A stretch of 64,000 nucleotides of DNA, taken from positions 37,793-101,792 of the forward strand of contig VXCM01002829.1 of the NCBI GenBank assembly GCA_014773175.1, written 5' to 3'. Under the pieces are notes generated by a model. It did not search any database. It was not told the origin of the DNA and saw nothing but the letters and a program-made list of their open reading frames with translations. The stretch comes from Lucifuga dentata (taxonomy: Eukaryota > Chordata > Actinopteri > Ophidiiformes > Bythitidae). Within the stretch, counting starts at the first letter, position 1, and every line of letters begins with the position of its first letter. Shown here in pieces: positions 13,591-28,084 of this stretch. Made by a program: the position numbers and the translations under genes.

Positions 13591-14386
13591 ACAGCAAGTA
13601 TATAAAAATAAGCCTCATGTCAATGCCTGTATATTCACACACATGCAAAATGAATAATTGACTAATATTTTTGTGCAAACTTGACCTGTGAGTCCATACA
13701 AACACACTCACATGCATATAATGATGATGAACTTTATTACAGGCTTCATGTTTACTGTGATGGACAACACAATTCAAGCAAGTTTCAGCTGATTTTCATG
13801 AAATCTGAATTCATGATCTTTCATTGAAAGAAAAATGAAGAAATAGTCAAAGACAAAAGAATGGAGAGCTTGACTGTAGGCATAAAGGTGGATGATGAGA
13901 AATGAAAAGGAAAATGGTAAAACGGATTTTTCCTTTGAGGCTAAGCGCTGTAGTTTAATTATTGCAACCAGCTCAGCTTGGGGCTCGAGGCCGTGATTGA
14001 GCTTCTCACACGTCCTGCTGGAGGAGACTGGTCTCCCAGAGGACACACGAAAGAACGCGATGCTGACAACCTGTCTGAACCAGCAGCTTTCTGCTTCACC
14101 ACCTGTTTCTCTGCCTGCATGTCTGCCCAGAACCAGCTGATCATTCTTACCTAAAACCTGTTTGTTGATTTGTGGTTGTTCTCTGTAGTTTGTTCTACTT
14201 GCTCTACTTGTCTGCCTCTTGAGCTCGATGAGGAGAATGAGAAGCAAAAATCACTCCTGAGCATCCTTGCCAGTGGCTCAACTAATTTTGGTTTGTGACC
14301 TCTGGAGTCTAAAGTCATTTTTGCATTTTGATTTTCATAGCAGGTGTGAAGGATGCGATCAAACATCAACGACATGCAAGCATGGA

Positions 14387-14519
14387 AGAATTTTCTGGAA
14401 TGCTTTTCTTAATTTTCTTTTTTTTTTTTCCAGAATTTTTCATAGGTTTTTGNAGAATTTTCTGGAATGCTTTTCTTAATTTTCTTTTTTTTTTTTCCAG
14501 AATTTTTCATAGGTTTTTG
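14387..14519 (+). other. Assembly duplication: 66 bp, N, same 66 bp
   Basis: Identical blocks around the N at 14453. Apparent repeat peptides here are artefacts. Confidence 0.85.
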
Positions 14520-15200
14520 TGACAGCATTTTTCCATATTTTCCCTCAATTTTTTACTGAGATTGTTTTATTTTCCAGAATTCCCCCCCCAGAATCAATCA
14601 GAAAATTAAGAAACTTTCTACAACTAATTACTGATTTTAGAAGTTTTTAGATTTTTTTTCTCAAAAAATCTCAATTATTTATTCTGGAATTTAGTGTACA
14701 TTTATTTTTCTAAGATCAATAATTTTTTTTTAGAATTTTGTAGAAAAAATGGACTGGGAACACATATTTTAAAATTAATGGTAAAATTTCAATGAAATTT
14801 GCTGTGGATATTCACAGACTGTCTAGCGCCATCATTGGGCCAAAATTTCTACTCGTACAGAAAAACAAACAAACAAACAATCTAATGTGGAGATTTCAAT
14901 GAAATTTACACAATACAATTATGCTCTCCAGAGGATATACCCTTTAATTTTAGAGAGTAATTGAACTATTTACCACAAGATAAGAGTGTTGCATTGACTT
15001 GTTGTCTGTTTGTAGTTTGTAATATGCATAAAAATGTACATCTCAGTACTGTCTTTATTCTTGATATCACATTAATTGACTTGGCTGTCAGCTACAGTTG
15101 TGCACCCTAACACAACCTAACATGAGCTGTGAATATTATTTTCTGTTTGCATACATGATAGTTCATGGATGTGCAAATACACACATGCGCACACACGCAC

Positions 15201-15233
<33 letters not shown>

Positions 15234-15974
15234 GTGTAATAATAAACCCCATCATGAGACACAGGCCATTTCTTGCCAATTAGGCCTAATTTCAGCATCT
15301 CAAGAAGGAAATGAGCTAACCAATCATGAAACAGGCTCGAGTGTATCACATCCTGTTTGTGAACAGATGTGCAGTGTGTGTGTGCGTGTGAACTGCCATG
15401 GTGTTATTCGATGTGAGTGGACAGCTGTGACCGAGTGAGGGAAGCGAGCGCTTCCCACAGTACCCATGAGGACAGAAGGGGGTACTCATGAGCACGCCGT
15501 GGCTGCCAGAGCCACTCGCCATCAAACATGGCTGCTGTAGTAGTGCTGTGATTCTAAATTACTGCTGTGTGTGTGTGTGTGTGTGTATGTGTGTGTATAC
15601 ACAGGCTTCTTCCAGATTTGATTTGTAAATAAGTTCAAGGAAATGACCACACAAAAAAGAAAAATTTGTTGATTTTCTTTATCATGCCATCAGCGAATCT
15701 GACAGCACAGATTATGTATTGGACGAGCACAAGGGCTCAGATCTTTCATAAAGATAAAAACAGACTATTAGAAGGAAAGCAAAACTTCATGCTTTCAGAT
15801 CAGTTCAAGAAGGAATAAAGTACAATCAAAGAAGGACAGAGGAAAAGTGGAGGGAAAGAGGGAAGAAAGAAACAAAGATAATTACATAATAAATTGAAAA
15901 GTACAATATTTTCCTTTGAAATAGTGAAGGAAAAGTAAAAAGTGTTCTGTGCCAGTACCTCCAAACTCTTCAAT

Positions 15975-16080
15975 ACCAGGACAATACCAGCAATTTTGCA
16001 TTGTTTTGCCCAGTCATTACAATACTGACAACAATTTCCCAAAATATACTACATTAGCGGTAAACTTGAGAATTTGTTTT
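15975..16080 (-). mobile_element. RepA terminal fragment
   Basis: GGACAATACCAGCAATTTTG through CTACATTAGCGGTAAACTTG matches the terminal 100 bp of RepA; the rest of the element is absent. Confidence 0.65.
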
Positions 16081-16240
16081 CCCATAATAAAAGTACTCAT
16101 TGCAAAGAAAACAAGAATTTTGTAAAATAGGAGAGAAATTATGACAGAAATAGTTTCAGATACATTTGCTGCATTCAGTTAGATAAATGCAGTAGAGAAA
16201 ATAAAAAAATAAAAAATACAATTTCCTCTGAAATGCTTTA

Positions 16241-16267
16241 AAGTATGAAGTCTCCGACTTCATACTT
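16241..16267 (+). repeat. 11-bp hairpin, 5-nt loop
   Basis: AAGTATGAAGT, CTCCG, then the exact inverse, continuing into tandem ACTTCAT units. Confidence 0.9.
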
Positions 16268-17834
16268 CATACTTCATACTTCATACTTTTTTTTTCATAC
16301 TCTTAAAATATCCGACGTCCATTTGGAGTAAATGTACTTGTAGTTACTTTTCATCTCATGGTACTTGAATGAAACTCTTATTTACACCCGCAACATCATC
16401 AACAATCTTCATAAATGGCAGATTTAAAAGACATGGATATGTAAGATTGATGGACAATGTAACATCGTGTTGCATTTATAATGACGTTTTTTTTATGTTT
16501 TTTGTTGTTGTGGTTGGTTTATAGTAAAAATTTAATAGACAGAGGGGGTAAAATAACTACATATATATTATTTACTTAATTAATGAGGCTCTATAACATC
16601 AAGTTTCACCTGTCTGACAGCTGAAACAGAATTATTGTTACTATTGCATGACAGGGAATGTTAGAAATGTACTGTGTGGACATTATCCAGCCTTCCATTA
16701 AAATGGAAGACAATATTTTCAGTGTAAGAGAGCACATGTTGGAGAACAGGTTCCCCCTAGGAGCCATTCTGACAACCTATTCTTTGATTTATGCTTGAGA
16801 ATGTAATCAAGCAAAGCCAATAACATCTTGCGCAGAATCCTTTCATGGACATGACATTATGGCACTCATTCATTGTATGGGCAGACAGTCACTATATGGA
16901 TCTGAAGGTACATCATGGAAACTGTCGCTTGGGGGGGTTTGATTAATCTCAACCTCCATAAAATACGATGGTCTTGTGTCTCTACTATATGTAAAGAAAT
17001 TAGAGTAAAACCAGAGACAAAAAGCAAAGGTAATAAGAATGGTTTTAAGACATTGTTTAAAACGTTCAACAGTTTATCTCATCAGGAAGAAGGACAGATT
17101 ATAACCAGGGATCTGGAGATTTTCACAGGGTCCACTCAGTTCCTTAGAATCCAGATACAACCTAGGACCTGATGTTGGGTCCAAACTGGATTCAGCCTAA
17201 TCAGGTTGGGTCAGGTCAGGCCTCTTGGGTTTATGTATCAGCAGACCCAAGGATCACGTGGTGTATTATAATCCCTGCAGCAGAAAATGTGCTTTTTGAG
17301 GTGAAGCTAATGGCTTGATCCAAAGAAATGGAGGCGTTGTTTGCCACAGTGAAAGGGAAAGCTAACAAACTGAAAGAAAAGCTGCTCTTGAGTCGGTGGG
17401 ACATCATAAAGCTTCCAGTGTTGGTGTTCTGTTTAATTATCCTAGGGTCTAATTTGGGTCGGTTCCGACTGTCATTGGGTCCCTTTTGGGTCAGGTCTCT
17501 TTCTTTTTAAATAATTAATTTATGCATGTTTTTCCATAGGTCTATTTTGGGTTCAGTGCAAAATGTTGCCTCTGCTGAGATCCAGACAGTTAAGCAGGAT
17601 GTCTGAAGTTCTAAATGTGGGATGACTTGTGATCTGATCTGATGATAACTTGACAGATTTAAAACAAGTCGACATTTATATGATTTGAAATGAAGCATGT
17701 GAATTTGATCAGAAGCCGAGACAGGCAAGACAAAACGAAATCAAACAGATACATGTATACACCTGCTCAACAAGGATATCTCTAACTATATCTTAAGACA
17801 TGCNCCCCCCCCCCCAAATCTATCATGTTATTTA

Positions 17835-18140
17835 CTGCAATTAAAGCAAAAATGCAGAGTAAGTTGTTTATATGAATGGAAAGGATTCCAGAGTATGTTG
17901 AATATGCATGACTTGTTGCTTAACTGGCTTACAGAGGAAGTATGCCAGAAAGAAATGCGTGCACAGAATGCTGACGTAAGATGATAGAACATTTACATGC
18001 TTAACTATCTTTATTTACAGTAGCGTAACTGATGCCATTTTCAGTCCAAGTATGGTGTTGTATGATGTTTTAAAGAAATCAACTTATTGCCTTAATGATT
18101 TAGAATCAAACTTTTGCCATGCATATAAATGTGCCGACTG
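17835..18140 (+). repeat. Old interspersed repeat R
   Basis: Shares ordered words with 46670-46920: GCAAAAATGCAGAGTAAGTT, GAGGAA...GAAATGCGTG, and GAACATTTACATGCTTAA before a GTTTACA-type stretch. No termini can be fixed. Probably a decayed DNA transposon. Confidence 0.5.
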
Positions 18141-20165
18141 AGTGGATGGATTGTCATCATAAGCAGCTGGTTACTCCAGAAATTGGTATAGTTGTGTAGA
18201 TTCTTCTGTAAAATTAACTTTTTTTTCTAGAATAAATCCCACAGTATATTTCTAGATTTTTATTTGTTGTGAGAGTTACATTTTTCCTACAAAGACTTTT
18301 CCCATGGTTGTTTTCTGACTTTATTTTTTGCAAACTTTTTAGAATCATCAGGATTTTCCAGAGCCACTCAATTATTTTTGGAAATTGTAGATTTTTCCCC
18401 TCCTTAGAGTCAATAATTTTCTAGAAAAAAAAAGCAGAAAATAAGCTTTTCACAGCCAAAATATTTAGGATTCACCCTAAAAATTTATGTTGCAGCTTAA
18501 AAGAAAATAAAAGCCAAATTTAATGAACAATAAAAGAAAATGAAGTTAGACTCCAGGGAGGTAAAATTGAATTGAAATCTGTTTTTTTTTTCTTATTTTT
18601 CATTCAGAAAATTGTGTTACTATACCAATAAGCCAGTTAAAGTGTAAAATCAAGATAAGAAATTGACATCAGCATCTGGGCACAACATGTCTAAGCCTTT
18701 GTTGCTTCTCTCACGTCTCTCACAAGGCCCAGTAAATTTTAAATCATTGAATTATTGACTCGGTGAACGGCTGGTTCCCTGCTGCATATTACACACTGAT
18801 AATCATGCCTGGATCGGTGTAGATAATTACTTTCTGCATTCATTGTTGGATGGAAAAGGGAATAAAATGGTTTTCTATCATTTTTTCCCTGCCTGTTTCA
18901 TTATGGAAATGCACAGATTAAAATCCACTTTTTTTTTTTTTTTTTTTTTAAATTCAGGCCTATTTTGGCATTCTCAAATGGAAACGCTTATAACAGAAGA
19001 ACTGTAAAGCCAAATGACATGTATGAGCCTCATTTGAAAGGAAAGAGGTTCTAATTTCTGAAAATGTGCTCATTTAGCCTGAGGCTAAAACACTACACTA
19101 TGTCAGCTCAAACATGATGGAAAGATCATGTGTTTTGGTTCTTGTCTTCAGTGAGTCATATTTGAATAGATGTAACTGGGCCATGCTCACAGTTAGAAAT
19201 ATGAAAATCACTACATAACTTTTAAATCATGTCAGCTAAAGCTGCATTAAAAATTTAGACCTCTGTTTTTACTGTCGTTTGTGATGTCACTGTGACACCC
19301 AATACGACAAATTCTTTTTTACTCACTCACTCGTATGCAATTTACTCATTTCTGTGACTGTGGAAAACATGTGGAAGGATTTTGATGACTAAATGTTTAA
19401 AACCAACCTTTTTTTTTTTTTTTTTTTTNTTTTTTTTTTTTTTTTTCAACAACTCAAATCAGTTTTCATTCTTTCAGGAAAGAGTTAACACATAATCAAT
19501 TATCACATTCTGCCCAGTGGTGCATCAGTTTGTTTTTTTTACACTCCGATATTTAGCATAAACTGCTACCTCTGTGATGATACGTTGTTAAAATTATGTA
19601 AACAAAATGAATTATTATCTCATATATGAATGATTATAGATGAACATTTTATAATTTCAGCAAAACTGACCAACATAAAATCAAATCAGGTTAGCTCCTG
19701 ATTTATGGTACTGGAGAATTTCATATAAGCTGTTAGGGAACACTAACATTTATCTTGAATGCACCTCCCACCATACACTCACACACACGAGCACAAGATA
19801 AACTTACGGATGCAGGCTATAGCCAATCGATGCTGAAAATGAACCCGTGTGGTCAATGCTGTTCTGAACAAAATCAACCATAAATCACCTTGTCTATGCA
19901 AGGCCATTACAGAGAGCTAATAACTACACAGTAAGCAGCCTTCAAATCATTAGCAGCCAGATGATAAATCAACATGATGGCTGTTATGTAATGGAGGCCT
20001 TATTACAGGAACACCAGTAAACTACAGACACATTTTCTGAACCAAGTACAACAACATATTCAAATGACTGAGAAAAAGCAGCAAATTGTTACATTTAAAA
20101 AGCTTTCATCAGCAGTGTTTCATATTTTAATGGAGCACATACCTCCATCAAAGCCAAACAATCTG

Positions 20166-20704
20166 TATATACTCGAGTATAAGCTGAGTTTTTATTACCA
20201 AATTTCACAAAAGAAATTGGGGGGTCAGCTTATACATGAGAAATTCAAATTTGATCCCAGAGAACCAAATTTCTAGGGATGGAAATACTACCCATTACCA
20301 CTACCCATGGAAAATAGTTTAAATCATATAGACTGAGATATTTCATGACAAAACATCTTATTCCCCATTCTGTGGTGGCCAGTAAGTGCTGTTGTGATTG
20401 GTCAATTACGGTAATCAGCTGCTGAAATAAATATCATGTTTACCGGTACGTGGATTATTNTGATTGGTCAATTACGGTAATCAGCTGCTGAAATAAATAT
20501 CATGTTTACCGGTACGTGGATTATTTGCAGAAAATCAGAAAAATGCTATGACAATACCCAGAAAAACAAGTAATTTGCTAAACAAATAAATTGATGGAAC
20601 AACATCAGAAACCCTTATATAAGGGCTTCTTTAAAAATCTAAATTTGCAGATCAAAATCAGGGGGTTGGCTTATACACGAGATCGGCTTATACTCGAGTA
20701 TGTA
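20166..20704 (+). mobile_element. Pogo-like TIR element, no coding remnant
   Basis: The ends TATACTCGAGTATAAGC and its inverse enclose about 540 bp, including a 65-bp assembly duplication around the N at 20460. The interior matches 36977-37757 (GTTTACCGGTACGTGGATTA, GACAATACCCAGAAAAACA, ACAAATAAATTGATGGAACA) but lacks the short reading frame found there. It is therefore a further deleted derivative. Flanking TA fits Tc1/mariner-pogo insertion; the superfamily is inferred. Confidence 0.7.
20395..20525 (+). other. Assembly duplication: 65 bp, N, same 65 bp
   Basis: Identical blocks around the N at 20460, inside the pogo-like element. Confidence 0.85.
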
Positions 20705-20912
20705 CAGTAGATAAAGTGTGTCTTTTTATACTTACATACTGGCTTAAAAAGAAAACAAATGACTGTAATAATTAAAATAGGATTAAATTGTTTTTACATG
20801 TCATAAGATACAGTTTTTAATCAAACTGCACTAATTGTTTTAAATTGATAGTTGCCATATTACATTTGAAAAAAATTGAATAAAATACTAAAAAAAAAAA
20901 AAAAAAAAANAA

Positions 20913-20949
<37 letters not shown>

Positions 20950-21944
20950 GAAAAGAAAAGAAAAAAAAAAGCAACATCTTGTAATGTTAAGAAATCATGT
21001 TCAAAAATTATTGGATCTGTACCTGGGCCTTGATCAGCATATTTCATGATTTGTTCTCTAGGTCATGCCCCACTTAGTTTCCACCAGTTAAGGTAAAATT
21101 GGTTCACTTTTTCAGTAATCCTTCTAAAAACAAACAACTAGAAGACAGTCACACTTTATCGATTATTTTTTTAAAAATTATATTCAATTATTCTTATGTT
21201 ATTTAACTCGTCAATGTTTGGCATTTTATTGGATACATAATATAATTACAGTAAGATTATGCCGACTGACTAATTAGTTATTGAATTAATCATTTGGTAA
21301 AGATCAGATGAAGTGGGTCTTACATGCTTGAAGGATAAACTAAGGATTTAGGAGGATATGAAAGGCTTTAAGACTACATTTTCATTTCTCATTAGCTTGG
21401 ACTCATTTAATTCATCTTACATCTGAGCTTTGATTTTTCTTTGATTAAAAAAAGGCAAAGAAACACATAAAACTAAAAACAATAAGATCATTTTGTCTTA
21501 AAAAATAAAATAAAATTTCGCAGGGAGTTTTCAACCCCACTGAACTTTGCAAATATGTAACACAACAAACAAAAACACAATAACTTTTTAAATGAGTTCG
21601 GAGAGGCTGCTCCAGCCCCTTAATTATAGCTTTAAGGCACAATCAGGAACCAAAGTATTGCTGTAATATTCCAGTGGTTATAACTGTCAGGAACATTGCC
21701 CATCTGCTGATCTACTGCCTGAAAATGTTTTCTGAATATAATTATCTAAGCCTTCCCGCTTTGAACCATTACAGCATTCTGACTGCAAGAGTAAAATTAC
21801 CGTTTAATTTGATTTTAAGAGCAGTTAATGGATATGGAATATTTGCTCTTTAAATCAAACAAAAGGGCAAAAGGTCTTTGTACTTTTATTCGATAAAATG
21901 ACATTTTCATCCATCCCTCTATCCATCCATTTTTCACAGGCAAC

Positions 21945-22400
21945 AGGCTGAGGTGCCCTATTCCCTAGTCACCCTCACCCCTTCAGCTCTTCCTGGATTA
22001 TCCTGAGCCGTTCCCAGGCCAGGTGGGGATTCAGAAAAACCTCCCATATTCTGGGTATGCCCCGTGGTCTCCTACAAGCTGGATGTACCTGGAACACTTC
22101 CTCAGAGAGGTGTTCAGGAAGCATCCTGATCAGATGCCTAAACCACCATCTGGCTCCTTTTCTGCACAAAGGCAGCAGGTCCACTCTGAGCTCCTCCCCA
22201 TGTCCCTAAGGATGAGTCAGCAAACTGTTTTCCTCTGTTTGTATCCATAATCTCATTCTTTCCATCACCCAGAGCTCATGATGGTAGGTGAGGGTTGGAA
22301 CGTGCACACAAATCCACACAAATCCACCTATCAATGTTTCCAGCCCTCACTCATGAACAAGATGCTGAGATACTTGAACTCCTTCACATTTTTCAAAAAT
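21945..22400 (-). pseudogene. LINE reverse transcriptase C-terminal fragment
   Basis: Minus-strand reading gives PTLTYHHELWVMERMRLW, then ARWWFRHLIRMLPEHLSEEV, RRPRGIPR and HLAWERLRI. These are the ordered motifs of the C terminus of a common fish non-LTR element (WFGHLVRMP..., RRPRGRPR, LAWERLG). Frameshifts separate the blocks and the catalytic domain is missing, so it is a dead fragment. Confidence 0.75.
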
Positions 22401-22955
22401 GCAGGTTTACTACAATTACCAAAATGTTTTACTGTACTGTTTTACTGTAGTTTAAGGCCCAGAAATATTTATCAGTTCACAAGATTTGTACCAAATATTG
22501 AGTGACCATTCCTAAAGGAATCCTAAACTGATGCTAAATTGTCAGAGGTAGATAAAGTGCTCACACCCTCAGTAGAGGTCACCAATTTACACTTCCCTAA
22601 TTCCATACCTTTCCCGATCAGGGAATTCAGAAGAAACATGGAAAAAGAATTTCAATAGAGCCTGATAATGAGTCGTTAGATTAACTTTGGTTGTCCTATT
22701 CTGAGAGAAGCAGCCACTTGGTGGAGCTATGTGTAGGCTGGATCAACCAGTTATATATGCTCATCTGTTTAGTGAATTTAACTGCTTGCCACAACCATTA
22801 CTTCATATGCTAACCATCAGATCTGTCATCTTACTTTAGGCTTTTTCTGCCTCCGAGTTGACAAAATCAACGAATACAGCTTCAAATAGCCAGATTCAAT
22901 CTTTGCAAATGACTGAAACTGATGGTCAGGAGCTTCAGCTGATCAACCAGAGATT

Positions 22956-23533
22956 AAAGGACCATACCAGCCATTTTTGCATGTTTGAGCCTAACATATT
23001 CCATTTTCATACATGTTATGTTACTGATAATCATTTCCCAAAGCATAAAACCATATTTCAGCTTTCCTGATATTTTGCGAAATCTCTTAATCTTTAAAAA
23101 TCAAATACTCAAGTGATATACACCCATTTAAAAAATCAATGTTTCGCCTGCTAATAGTTACACAGTCTTATGAATTCACAGTCATTAAAATCTTCCAATA
23201 AACGCCGGTTTTCTTTGGGACTATATTCCCTGGAGACATACATTCACTCTGTGCTTTTTATTGTGCTTAAACCCTAAAATTACAAAACTTCGTAAAAGCC
23301 TGAATATACGTGTTGTTCACAATGATGGATTGCCTATCCCAAGAAAGTTTCAAGTAGCAACAAGTTTAATAGCGTACTAGAATGAACTGAAACCAACTGA
23401 AACCATATGAAAGGTAGGAAAGAAAAAATATTAACTCACCATTCCAGTGCTTTGGGAAATGACTGTCAGTCTTATGTGTATGAAAATTGAATATATTAGG
23501 CTCAAACATGCAAAATAGGTGATATGGTCCTTT
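22956..23533 (+). mobile_element. RepA copy, variant B
   Basis: 578 bp with ends AAAGGACCATACCAGCCA and GTGATATGGTCCTTT. The middle differs from the 3879 type: it carries TTTTTATTGTGCTTAAACCC instead of the TTAAATAAAGTTACTTTGAC block, defining a second subfamily also seen at 44428, 55252 and 63657. Confidence 0.85.
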
Positions 23534-24090
23534 AACCCAAAACATCAATTACAGACATCAACCATAACAACGTTTTAATCTGACTAACAGGACTGTGTCT
23601 GTCAGCATGTTTCACAGTTAATCTGCCACTTAGCGACCAAAATTTGCTCCAGTTTTACCTCTGATGAGGTCGTGAAAGTAAACTGTAGGCCATAAGGGTC
23701 TCAGGTTCACTTTGAGATAAATGAGGTGAAAATGACCAGGTTATATTTGGCAGAGTCCTGGGAACTTCACCAGCTGCTGCAACAACCAGTGCTCCAAACA
23801 GCCAATGCCAACCCTGGGCCCCGCCAGGAGCCAGCCGCAGATCATAATATTCTCTGTACAAACTCTCCAGTCTCTCATGATTAATTACATTGAATATTGC
23901 TCTATTATTTACACCCCAGCAGCAACAGCAATTTATCATTCATCTTCAGAGACCTGCAAACACTTCGTGTCATTAGAAAAACTCTTATGACTGGGGGGGA
24001 GAAAAACATGCACATATGAGCATAAATAAACACATAATACAAACATGATCAACATGTGCATACTTACATATATCTTGTCTGTGTTTACAT

Positions 24091-24094
<4 letters not shown>

Positions 24095-24140
<46 letters not shown>

Positions 24141-24150
24141 ACTCTCTCTT
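24095..24150 (+). repeat. (CT)n microsatellite
   Basis: About 56 bp of CT with a few CACT interruptions. Confidence 0.95.
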
Positions 24151-25649
24151 ATGTGAAGTGGAGCTGAACAGAAAGCTTCGACAGAGCAGTTACACTAACA
24201 CGTTGTGCACACACACACATCGTGGTGATGGACTCCCACAGGAAAGCACTGTCACTGCTTTCAGTACAAGTGCAATAATAGCACGATAAAATACCCTGTG
24301 AAGTCTGTAGGGTGGAAATGTGAAATTTCCAAACAATATTAAAAACCAGTTTGAGAAAACAAGCTGGAGTTCATTCATCATGTTTTCAGTTGCAAATCAT
24401 TTTCCTCAAGAGAACAAATCAAATGAAATCTTCTAAAATTTCTAAAATATTCCACACAGGCAGAATTATTTATTCTATTATCAAGCTCTGAACATCTTAT
24501 TTTCTTATGAGATGAGAAAAGTGCAATGGTACTATTTCAAACAAATGAAATTAACTTGTTTAAAGACTTTTTTTTATTTTTTATTTATTTATTTTTTTTT
24601 AGAAATGTGTCAGTATTTTGAAAAAAGAACAGGCAGATCACTGCAGGACAAAAACACTGACTGTAATAGTAGAAACAAGTTATTTCTATTTGAAAAGAGA
24701 GTGAAATAATCTCACTGATTTTCATTTAGTCTCAGTCTCAACACTGATTTTTGTTTCCATGCATCATCGTTCTGCTGTCTTGGACCACATGATGACCTGC
24801 GCCTTCACCTCGCTGGATCAGTCATCTGATAATAACACAGACATCATCTCTCTCTCTGTTTATGTGACCTGGACTGCAACTCCGTCCCTGAAGCTAAAGC
24901 ACTCACACAATAAAGTGGATGTGACTGGACAAACATTTTGCCACCAGACAAAAGAGCAAAACAGATGAGAGTCTGGACATTTTGAAGCAAAGAAGATTCC
25001 AGAAAGAGTACTTCTTCAGCATATTTTTCATACTTTTGGAGGTGTATTAAGGTCTTGTGCTGGATTCAGATCTAAGGTGTGTTTCAGTGGCTCTATGAAG
25101 TATTTTAGATTTACTTATGACTTGCAAAATAATGACTTGACCCCACTTCTGGTAAATGGGGTGGTCAAAATATTAGAAACACCTTTCAGAATGATGCAAA
25201 TATAAGTAATATCACTGTTAAATACAAAAGCTTCAGAAATGAGAAAGCGTTGAATCAAAACCATCAGAATCAACAAAACCTAAAAATGATGAGCTTAATG
25301 TAGGATTTATTTCTGTTGTATTGGATGACTACTTTATAAAATGCCAAGTAAGTGCATCTATTATTTCAGAAATAATACACATTGTGCCAATTAATGAATG
25401 CATTAACCATCTAGGGGCTAAACTATTATTTGTTTTTCATTTGCCACCTTAAAAGCTGCACTGTAGAAATAAATAAATAAATAAAAAATCCTTCACTAGT
25501 CAGAATGACAAAATTTGGCTTGTGATAATTTGGATATTTTTGTCAAGCTTGACCATTTTATACTTATTTCAGGAAAAGTTTTGATTCTAGAAACCATATT
25601 AAACTATATCAAATTCAAGAACAAAGCTTTAGGACCCCCTCCTCCCCAC

Positions 25650-25684
<35 letters not shown>

Positions 25685-26295
25685 AATACTGTAGGTCTCA
25701 AGTGCAGGAACCATAGTTTGTTGTTCATTCCAACTCGATTTGAATTCACTTGGCTCCCTTCGCAGTTGTTTGGGGCTGCTTGGTTGTTATCTGTTAGTTA
25801 TTGAAGACCCGTCAAACTGAGTTCTGTGGAAATATTTGTTAATACCCATTAGTTTTTGTTTGCATCTCTGTACTTGTCATGCTGACCATCATAAACTTCA
25901 GGATACTCTGATAGCAACACTATTAGCTGCCGCTCTCATTGAAATGAATAGAGATAACTTGCTGCTTTCCAGTGTAAAAAAAGGGCTTATGTTTTCCTTT
26001 TTGTGTATGTGTGTGTGTGTGTGTTTTGTTTTTTTCTTTTTCTTTTTTGTAGCAGACATGGCCTCTGTAATTTATACTGGATTCATCATGCGCTGTTTAC
26101 AGAATATGGATATATTTATCTTGTGTGTGTGTGTGTGTATGTGTGTGTGGCACTCCTGTCACCTCCTCATCTATAAACAAATCTGCCCTTTGGAAGATAA
26201 AGCAGATGATGTATCTGTGTACCAGCAATTCCTGGGGTGATTGAAGTATGTGTAATATTTGTCATTTATCATGGAGTGCTGCTTCCCTCAGGCTC

Positions 26296-26299
<4 letters not shown>

Positions 26300-26341
<42 letters not shown>
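26300..26341 (+). repeat. (GT)n microsatellite
   Basis: About 20 GT units, ending in GTGCGTGCGTGC. Further short GT and GA tracts lie at 26005-26025, 26123-26150, 26707-26722 and 26995-27019. Confidence 0.95.
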
Positions 26342-28053
26342 CGTGCATGTGCGCATTATGGTTTATTATCATGTATGTGATGGTGCCAATCATGTTTGTT
26401 CACATGCCTGAGGTCTAGTACCAGCTGGCTGAATGACAGCGTAACGTGTTCCAAAGTCATTTCACAGCTTCCTGTCTGGGAGAGAGAGCAGGTGTGTGAT
26501 TGGCTCATACCTCCAGGTAACAGAGTAACAGAGAGACTGTTTGGACACACCGACTTATATGACATCTTTATAATGGGGGGGNATATCAAAAAAGTGAAAT
26601 ATTGTGAAGTACACGTGTGCACGTACACAAACACATACTGTTCAAGCTTCTACACTGCTTCTAATCAGCTTCTTCTGATTAGGTTTATCTCCTATTTTCC
26701 TAGGCAGAGAGAGAGAGAGAGAGGAAGCAGCTTGAGTACGTGTGTGTGTTTGTGTGTGTGTGTTTGTGTGTGTAAAAGGGTCAGAGTGAACGAGTGCATT
26801 AAGCTGCTGGTGCAGACTGTCATTTATAAGAGAGTGGACATGCTTGAAAGTCACTCGGGTAAGTGAAGAGCACTGAGGCGAGAGACTCGCTAGCGACAGA
26901 TCTCACCTTGTCACCATAGAAACAGGAAGGCGACATGACAATAGTTCTACTGGGTTTGTGGAAGACACACAGCAGCAGTAGGGAATGGAGGGAGAAAGAG
27001 AGAGAGAGAGAGAGAGAGATGTGGGTGGGAGAGAGACAAAGAGGCAAGGGGGGAGTTGGAGAAATGAATCATATATTTCTGTTTGTTTTGTTAATCCCAC
27101 TTTCTGCCATGGTGCCAAGACACACAGCTTCATTTATGAGCTACAATATGACACATAAAAATGAACATCACTCTGGGGACGTTTACAATCAACCAGCCTC
27201 TGCCCAGATGTTAATTATTAAATGAATATTGGAGGAGAAACAATATATTTTTTTTTAGCGCAGAAGATGATCCAGACTCCAGTGTGGAATATAAGTAAAC
27301 AGCGTTCTTCCATGCATCAAATAAAAAAGTGCATGTTGGTGTTTGTGTTTGCAATAATGGATAGAGAAATTACCTTGCATGTACTAGCTGCACATATAGA
27401 GTTATACACACACAGACGCAAATGCACACTAGACTGGGAAAAACAAATTTTCCCTATTGTCGTTTCTCATAAATTAATTTTCTGGAGTCCAGAATAAAAT
27501 TAAGAATTGTCTGTAAAGAATTTCTAGACCTTTTTTTTTTTCTTGGTGAGTCCATATTTCTTGGAGATGTGGATCTTCTGGTGTCCAGGGAACTTGGAAA
27601 AGTTCAAGGTCAAGGATGTTTATGTGAAATACTGCCATTTTTGTGCAAATAACAGCCATTTCTGTGGAGTATTTCATAAGGTGAAATACTGCACAAAAAT
27701 GGCTGTATCTAATGCATAGCTCTTTTAGTAAAGTTATTTAATGGAGTAGTTATATGCCCAAAAGTACTACCTCATTTTTCTAGATTTTTAATCAGATTTT
27801 TTTTTTTTTTCTTTTGAGATTTAATTTTTTTTTCTGGAATTGAGAATATTCTCTCTACATGTTTATAACTTTTATTTTTATTATCCAGAATTAACAAGTT
27901 TGTAAAACCAAGTCAAAATTAATAACTTCTTGATGAACTGTAGCAAAATTTTCCATAGTCAAGTGTTATTTTCTTGATTGGCTCTGATGGTAAAATAAAA
28001 CAAAAACTGTAAACAAAAAAAAACAAACAAACAAAAAAAAAAACAAATACAAA

Positions 28054-28084
<31 letters not shown>

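Noticed and set aside
13529..14247. Frames of 82 and 157 codons on the minus strand right of the LINE fragment
   Set aside because: No resemblance to LINE or other proteins, and ordinary base composition; chance frames in an intron.
14387..14519. Tandem 66-bp repeat as a true minisatellite
   Set aside because: The two blocks are identical and separated by one N, as at five other sites; assembly overlap explains it.
17085..17600. GGGTC-rich degenerate stretch as a retroelement
   Set aside because: Repeated GGGTC words hint at a fish repeat, but no ends or coding motifs can be shown.
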